Both the position numbers and the translations under genes were made by a program. From NCBI GenBank assembly GCA_021234155.1, contig JAJEKV010000031.1, forward strand, positions 6,464,748 to 6,528,747: a stretch of DNA of 64,000 nt, given 5' to 3'. Positions 57,921 to 64,000 of this stretch are shown in pieces (within the stretch, counting starts at the first letter, position 1; every line of letters begins with the position of its first letter). The notes below the pieces were generated by a model. The model was not told the origin of the DNA, did not search any database, and saw only the letters and a list, made by a program, of their open reading frames with translations. This stretch comes from Isoetes taiwanensis (taxonomy: Eukaryota > Streptophyta > Lycopodiopsida > Isoetales > Isoetaceae).

Positions 57921-58255
57921 AGAATAAAATAGATTTTTTAACGTCCACGGAGACCAATAGGTCATGGGACCCATACAATGGGCTAGTACAATCATTACTA
58001 CTAGGATTAAAAAACCCCTGCCTCGAAAGGTTTTCAAGGGAAAAACCTTTGCAGTAATGATGATACTAGACAAGCGGATATAATGACTACTGAGGGCTCA
58101 ATAATTGCAGATGTTTATCTAGAACCTCAAGTATGTATAATGCCAAGTCATGCACAGATGGTGCTCTAAGAAGTTGTGGAAGCGTGGAATGGAATGCTAA
58201 GGTCAAAAAATGATTCCGGACTATCTCAAAAGCAGGGCAACTCAGAAGAGTAATA
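57917..58255 (-). mobile_element. LINE-B 3' fragment inserted in Copia
   Basis: On the minus strand it starts within ORF2 (LLSCPAFEIVRNHFLTLAFH, then LPQLLRAPSVHDLALYILEV), ends ORF2 near 58085, and continues into the 3' segment: 'ggtttttcccttgaaaacct', 'ggcaggggttttttaatcct', 'ggtcccatgacctattggtc' and 'tccgtggacgttaaaaaatc' with a TATTC-type tail (57937-57917). It interrupts the Copia RNase H lead (NRPY before, IGCLLYVTN after). This copy shows directly that the family 3' segment is joined to LINE ORF2. Confidence 0.85.
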
Positions 58256-58924
58256 ATAGGTTGTTTGTTGTATGTTACAAATTGCAGGAGGCCAGATATT
58301 GCTTTTTCAGTCAGTTTACTTAGTAGATATGTAAATAATCCAGGGAAACTCCATTGGATTGCAGCCAAAAGAATTCTGAGATATTTAAAGGGGAATCAAA
58401 GACAAGGCATTTGTTTTTCAAACAATGATTTAAATCTTAAAGCTTATTGTGATGCAGATTGGGCTTCAGATTTGGACCAAAGAAAGTCCACTTCAAGGTT
58501 CACTTTAATGTTAGGAGGAGGCTCAGTCAGTTGGAAATAAAAAAAAAAACAAGCAAGCACAGATATGTCCACTGCTGAAGCTGAATATGCAGCCACAACA
58601 CTAGCAGGAAAGGAAATAACTTGGGCAAGAAGACTACTTTGTGAACTGGGAATTCCACAAAAAGGACCTACAATATTATTATCTGACAGTTCGAGTTGCA
58701 TAGCCATTACCAGAAATCCTGTTTTGCATCAAAGGACAAAACACATAGAAGTACATATGCATTTTATAAGAGAACTTGTGGCAAAGGGATATGTAACTGA
58801 GGAATACATAAGCACAGAAGAACAGGTGGCAGATATATTGACAAAGGCCTTATCACAGACCAAGTTTGCTAAATTCAAGTCAATGCTAGGTGTTCAAGAT
58901 TTGTTGGTTCACTCTCAAAACTAA
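58256..58924 (+). pseudogene. Copia RNase H
   Basis: RRPDIAFSVSLLSRYVNNP (about 58289), AYCDADWASDLDQRKSTSRF (catalytic Asp, about 58441), STAEAEYAATT (Glu, about 58570), LLSDSSSCIAI (Asp, about 58679), RTKHIEVHMHFIRE and ADILTKALSQTKF. An A-run at 58540-58551 introduces a stop and a frame change between the two halves. The stop TAA is at about 58922. Confidence 0.9.
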
Positions 58925-59026
58925 GTGGCAGAGAATGAATTATTCAGCACAGACAAGAAGTTTACTATATCAGAGATAAGTTCATACAGTTATGAAAGAT
59001 ACAAGAGAATTGGCATGAAGGGGGAA

Positions 59027-59646
59027 TGTTAGAAATATTCATGCCAAATCTATTTGATGGAGCTATCAATATTACTACATGCTAGGGCTATCAAATTGGC
59101 TAAGGTTGAATCATTAGATAAGACCTAGGTTATATGATTTATGACCTAGGTTATATGGTGCTTATATGGTGCAAATGTTAAAGGCATTGAGGCACCGAAT
59201 TTTTAACATATAAAGTTAGCATGTTAACCTTAGCTTATCGAAGAAAAAGCTAGCATAATAGAATCATGCCAACTACGACTCAGAATCCGTTCGGTCTGGC
59301 TCAACCGACGGATCATTGTGCATATATTTAGTAAATAATACAGATCCGGAACTTGGGTGTACTGGATCACAATTAATCTAAGCAGAAATCGTCTTGTAAG
59401 CTCAGTTAATTCCGATCAGCAGGTGAACAGTGTTTTGGTCAATACGTTATGAATAGTAGAATTTTATCAATGGTTTATTTGGTTAATGCTAATAGCTTAA
59501 ATAATCATCATTGCATTGTGACAAAGGAAATAATATGAGCTATAGCAAATGTATAAGATCAAGTTGAATAATGCATAATTTGATATTGCATGATTGAGTT
59601 CAGGATTATTGAGATTGACTAATATTGTAAACATACATTGCTTTCA
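59027..59646 (+). repeat. Copia 3' LTR
   Basis: 620 bp, the same ends as the 5' LTR, preceded by the purine tract and followed by the 'ccttg' duplication. Confidence 0.95.
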
Positions 59647-59651
59647 CCTTG

Positions 59652-61188
59652 CATCTTTACCCTTATCAGGCTAATGATGTATTGGTTGGCTGCAGGTATG
59701 GGCTTCTCTTCCTAATGTTTGCCTTTTGTCAAACTAGATTATGTTTGAGATGGGAGACTGGAAATAGAAGTGGAACTTGAAGATAACACTGCTGAAAATT
59801 TGAGAATTGCTACAAATGGTGGGAATAGCACAAGTTATTTTTGTACTTGATCCAGGTTTTCATATCTGCATCGCTAATCCCTTATTCTCGGATAAGGTAA
59901 TTTGTCTCTTACTTTTTGTCAAGATATAAACACATGTTTCTAGCAGCATATCCACATCCAGTTTTGGGTGCAAGTTAGTGATTCTTAAATATAGAGCATT
60001 AAGTTTTGCTTGTTTTAATGCTCGGTGATGTATCTATCCTTAGTGCTGCTATAATAGTCTTAATATGACAGCCACATTTGGGCCTTGATTAGTTTAAATT
60101 GATTGTGAATTGCTTTTTGGACATGACACGAGCTCTAGAGTTGTAAAGATAAGACAATGCTAATTGAGTGCACAAAAATGTAGATTGGGTGCATTGTTCA
60201 TTCCACAAGAAAGCTTAATCCTTTGGTTTGTTTTTTATCAAAGATGTGAAATGTACTATTCATTTGTACTGTTGAATCACATTGTCATTCAAAAAATAAA
60301 GGCCATGAAGTTTCATGGTTCTAGATTCTCTCAAATGTATCTCAAATATTTAAATGATCCCAAAAGTTTTTTGGATTTTCAGTATGTATTTATAGAGTCC
60401 TACAGCACATAGGGACTTAGAATTTGAGGCCATCATAGGTTAATGGTTTACTATGTCTATTTGACATAAGGTTGCATTGATCTAGGGTTACTTGACCGGT
60501 TCGATAACCAAAACTTTGGATTAAGGTTTTTGGTCGCATTTTAATATGCTTATTTGAAATTGTATACCTTGGAAGAATGGTACCATCCTGGACTTTAATC
60601 TTTCCGTATGGCCAGATAAGACAACAGATGGATTGACCTAATGCTGATGTTTGTGCTAGGTTTAACTAGTTCAAATTCGGTTTTTTTTTTTTTTTATTAT
60701 TATTATTAATATAAATTCAAGTGCTCCTTACAGGTTTATTTTATCTTCTCTACATTTATCTAGATAATTGCTATTAAATAATCGTGACCTATGGCCAATA
60801 TATGGGTTACTTTTGAAACATTTACCATTTACTTTAACCCTTTTATTCGACATCTATAATACTCTTTTAAGATTCCTGAAGCGTAAAGCTCTTCTAGGTC
60901 TGTCTATAGCAGTGGAACTGTCGTCCAAAAATCGCAGAGCTGTAATCACAATGATGCATCGGTATAGCTGTCGTTATTTCTGTTTATGGCTTATGTCTAC
61001 ATTGATCTTCTCAAGTCTCGGCTGAGCATTATCTGGCTCCTTGCCCTTTATACTAAAAATACCCTGACAGTAATAAGTACTACCTGGTCTCAGTAGAAAT
61101 TGGTTCTTTCCTTCTTCTCGAATCCAATTTTTAAAGTATTCTCTTACCTGTCTTGTTCTCTAATAAACGTGGCCGCTAGGCAGATCTT
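59652..61188. other. Intergenic, no gene recognised
   Basis: A short acidic open stretch near 59760-59855 (LEIEVELEDNTAENLRIATN) looks protein-like but cannot be assigned. There is a T-run and TTA repeat at 60678-60706. Confidence 0.35.
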
Positions 61189-61395
61189 ATGGGCAGGAAG
61201 AAAGGGGACCTCAATCTTGCTACCAAGAAGAAGATTGAACCTGAAAAAATGAGGAATGCCAAGAGGCAGAAGATCTACGACTTTCATTACCCTATAGTAT
61301 GTTCCCCTGCTGTTGGGGCGATTGGGGATAAGCTTTCTACTCCGAATACTGATGAACAACAACATGTTTGTGCCTCTGTTGCCATTTCACAGTTG
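61189..61395 (+). other. Candidate exon, basic protein fragment, unassigned
   Basis: MGRKKGDLNLATKKKIEPEK then MRNAKRQKIYDFHYPIV and a Ser/Thr-rich tail. Composition is clearly coding-like (Lys/Arg-rich, nuclear-localisation-like) and unlike the A/T-rich flanks. An acceptor-like 'gccgctag' lies just upstream (about 61170). I do not recognise a family and see no partner exons. Confidence 0.35.
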
Positions 61396-62667
61396 GTTTT
61401 TTTCTACCATTAATAAACATTGGAGCATGATTAAATGACATCTCTCTTTGGTTTTGCTTATATCTACCATGTTATTTTATACATATTATTAATGTACCTT
61501 CTTTTATCCTATATACATGACTCTCATTTGTTGATAGTGTGTTCTTCACTTAGTTGTTACTTTGAATTTTACAATTGTATATATATCTAGTATTAACCGT
61601 TATTTGTTTTTGGTAACCTTTAAGGCTGCTAATTGACATCTATTTTTCTAATAAGAATCTTAGATGTATTGGTTGTTGTCTTTTGACATGACTTAAGGCC
61701 CTTTCTTTTTTCTTTTTTTTTTTTAAGAGGGCTTTTGTTGAAAGCCCATTAATCTTGTCTTTTTTAAAGAGGGTTTTTGTTGTAAGCCCTTTGATCTTAA
61801 CCATTAAAGAGGGCAAAAAATTATTGGCACAAGTTGCACGCAAATACTTGACGCACTCTAGATGTACCAATTAGTACACCTCATGTAATACATCCACCAA
61901 ATCATATAAAAACCATAGGAAAAAGTGTACAAAAATACAAAAGAAACCCCATGTTATTATACTAAATATTCTGACTCATTGCCTTCAATGATGCTAAATA
62001 AATGCATATTGATAATAAATTGAAGCCACATATAGATATCTTGGCATGTTTAATATTTCATCTAGAGTTCAATTTCATATCCCTGCTAGTGTCAAAAAGT
62101 ACTGGTAAAATTTGAGTCTATGTACAATTTGTTGAAGCCAGTTGCCCGCTGATGAGCGTTGACAGTCATTCAATTAGTTCATTTTTAAAAGCGGTATATT
62201 TCTCTAAACATTTTCTTTCAATTTTCCTGCTGCATCTGAAAAATTATTATATATGCATTCATGCGTCATAAATTTCTCCATTAAAATTCATAGCATTTTT
62301 TGCCCATATTTCTTCATATAAGTGGCGAATCTTCAACCATTAAAATGGCCTTTCTTACCCTTTTTTTAAGAAAATGGCTCTACTTTTTCTTCAGAAACCT
62401 ACGTGTCACTTTTAGATGAAAGCATCAATCAAGAATATGCTAAAAGCATATTTCTATCACAATTATATATGTATTGATTATTGTTTATTTTTTTAGTTGT
62501 ATTGTTGGGGCAATCCATAGTGCTTTGGCCCTTTGTTTCACTTAATTGCATTGTTCAAAGTACAAGAAATTGGCATGGTTGATCATAACAACTTCAAGAT
62601 AACAAATAAATGGTATGTGAAAATCTTACTATGCTTATGAGATTCTAGTCTTTACCATTATAATTCT
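61396..62667. other. A/T-rich intergenic DNA
   Basis: Two imperfect copies of 'aagagggcttttgttgaaagccc' lie at 61724-61746 and 61767-61790. No gene was recognised. Confidence 0.4.
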
Positions 62668-62752
62668 GGACTTTTAGTCTAGTGGTAACACACTAGTTTT
62701 AGAAGAAGTATGTCTCAAGTTCGAAGCCGCCCAAAGTCATATTTAATATAAG
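62668..62752 (+). mobile_element. tRNA-derived SINE head
   Basis: It reads 'ggacttttagtctagtggta' (A-box), 'acacactagttttagaagaa' and then 'tcaagttcgaagccgccc' (B-box), the RNA polymerase III promoter layout of plant SINEs. It is related to the element in the peroxidase intron (25905-25830, minus). The tail is not clear. Confidence 0.6.
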
Positions 62753-62790
62753 GTGAATGGGGGAATGACCAAATATATGCAATGTTGTAT

Positions 62791-62916
62791 AGGGGAATGG
62801 AGGTTGGGGCCTCCATTCCGGGTTTCCAGGTGGGGTCCCACGACCGGCGTTAGCCGGGAGCGGCCGGGAGCGGGTCACCTGGAAACCGGAATGGAGGCTC
62901 CAACCTCCATTCCCCT
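62791..62916. repeat. Foldback with nested hairpins
   Basis: Arms 62791-62832 and 62876-62916 pair almost perfectly ('aggggaatggaggttgg' with 'ccaacctccattcccct') around a 43-nt GC-rich loop with a tandem 'ccgggagcgg'. Each arm holds its own palindrome (aatggagg..cctccatt). This is likely the end of a foldback or MITE element. No target duplication was found. Confidence 0.8.
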
Positions 62917-63104
62917 ACAATATAGAACTTGGGGACGTTTTTTTTCCTCCAAGCTCCGGCAGATGCAACAAAGAGCAGATTCGGAGGAGCTTCAAATGCA
63001 ACGAAGAGCAGATCAAACATTTTTTTCCATAACAAATTCGGCGAAGCTCTGCCATAGCCGTTCTGCTTCCACCATCTGCAGATCAGGGCATGTTTTTTCT
63101 TCAT

Positions 63105-63195
63105 CTATAGAACAGATCAAACAGGGGAAGAACAGATCAAACAGGGGAAGCAGCTTTTTCTTCATCTGAAGAGCTGATCAAACAGGGAAAGCGGC
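63105..63195. repeat. Short tandem repeat 'cagatcaaacaggggaagaa'
   Basis: Two perfect units and a third diverged one ('gctgatcaaacagggaaag') about 45 bases later. A related word 'gagcagatcaaac' occurs at 63005. Confidence 0.7.
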
Positions 63196-63339
63196 TGAGA
63201 GGCAATAAACTGACTTGTGAATCCCTTCGAGCTCTGGCGGCGGAAAGCTCTGGCACGAAGAACCCTAACCTAAAAAAAAAAAATCTAACCTGGGCAGCCG
63301 GTCGAGCGGAATGGGCGAACTCAAGTTCCATTCCGTATT

Positions 63340-64000
63340 ATTGGATGCTGCCACGCGTCTATAAAAGACTGGTCGCCAGCAAGAAGAACGGACCCAACTT
63401 CTATATTGTTGTGATGTGTGCGTCATATATTCAATCGCATGCTGTCAATCTAGTATGGGGGATATAATCAATGTTGGGGTGATGTGTACATAATATGTTT
63501 AATAGGATGTTGCCAATATGCCTTAGTGCTTGGGGTGCTCGAAGGAAAAACATTGGGATGGAAATATGTTTGGATATTCCATTGTCCACGGGACAAATTT
63601 AGTTTTTGTGTTATCTATCATTGTGCACAATATTCCAAACATTCGACCACAATAGTCATTTCATAAGGCACCTTTTGAAACAACATATACTATGGTGAAA
63701 GCACAATCTTCTAGTATAAGTGCCTAGTTTCAGTATCTCTCACTTGAGAATTTGGTATTCTTAAGCACGAATAAATTATCTATACCCTATAGAATATGCC
63801 TTGGTATTGTGGAGATATTCTAGCTCCTTCCACAAAGTTGCATTTGTTTCGTCCTCTTGCGATCTTTACCGACATTGTCCTATTCTTTTTCTCTTTACTT
63901 GATTTAGAGTTTGACTGACCATTTGTTTTGGCTACTGCAATTGACAAATCCATCTATTTTCGTGCTTCTACAAAGAATAAACTTAGACATGAAAAGATTT
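63340..64000. other. No recognised gene
   Basis: A diverged duplication ('gtgatgtgt.cgtcatatattcaat.gcatg.tg.caat') occurs at 63412 and 63479. The rest is A/T-rich without motifs. Confidence 0.35.

Larger units (their letters stand above)
55067..59646 (+). mobile_element. Ty1/Copia LTR retrotransposon (RT deleted)
   Basis: LTRs 55067-55686 and 59027-59646 are each 620 bp and differ by eye at about 16 positions, 14 of them transitions. Both run TGTTAG...TTTCA. A perfect target duplication 'ccttg' flanks the element (55062-55066, 59647-59651). The primer site TGGTATCAAAGC (55689-55700) matches initiator Met-tRNA with one change. The purine tract 'ggcatgaagggggaa' ends at 59026. Gag, protease, integrase and RNase H are recognisable in order. 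Nearly all of the reverse transcriptase is missing at about 57815, and a LINE-B fragment sits at 57917-58255. The element is comparatively young but defective. Confidence 0.95.

Overview
This is nuclear DNA of a land plant, dense in transposable elements. The signs are a class III peroxidase with introns, an RLCK-VII receptor-like cytoplasmic kinase, a PLS-type PPR pseudogene, Copia LTR elements primed from initiator Met-tRNA, hAT and Mutator-like DNA transposons, and two LINE families. The species cannot be fixed from the sequence. The degree of TE decay fits a large genome such as a fern or gymnosperm, but that is weak inference. There is no operon logic here; the genes are independent.

Only two loci look intact. 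One is the RLCK (four coding exons, 15754-17849, +, 438 codons). The other is the secreted class III peroxidase (four exons, 27146 down to 24935, -, 329 codons). Three host-gene relics are broken: an unprocessed, 5'-truncated organellar-type glutamyl-tRNA synthetase pseudogene (9674-14184, -, seven exons recognised here); a PPR pseudogene with premature stops, a frameshift and a displaced E motif (48615-50200, -); and one exon of a UDP-sugar transporter of the SLC35B/UTR type (3246-3375, +).

Layout: 1-4000 holds foldback and unique sequence and the transporter exon. 4016-9541 is a decayed L1-type LINE (family A). 9674-14184 is the GluRS pseudogene, its largest intron filled with repeats. 14.8-17.9 kb is the RLCK. 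19-22.1 kb holds diverged repeats and a 5'-truncated LINE (family B, -). 24.9-27.1 kb is the peroxidase. 27625-35378 is an LTR element (-) with a LINE-B copy (+) nested in it, placed about 0.5 kb upstream of the peroxidase. 36-38.4 kb holds LINE-B scraps, a 453-bp Mutator-type MITE with a 9-bp target duplication, and microsatellites. 39270-41129 is a second LINE-A copy. 44.3-53.07 kb holds a hAT transposon in two blocks with the PPR pseudogene between them. 55067-59646 is a Copia element with 620-bp LTRs, a perfect 5-bp target duplication, and the reverse transcriptase deleted. 61-64 kb holds a candidate exon, a tRNA-derived SINE and a strong foldback.

The main observation is LINE family B. 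It encodes an APE endonuclease, a reverse transcriptase and an ORF1 protein of the coiled-coil/RRM/CTD kind, and ends in a distinctive 3' segment with a variable short-tandem-repeat tail instead of poly(A). That 3' segment explains at least seven otherwise anonymous short repeats in the window.
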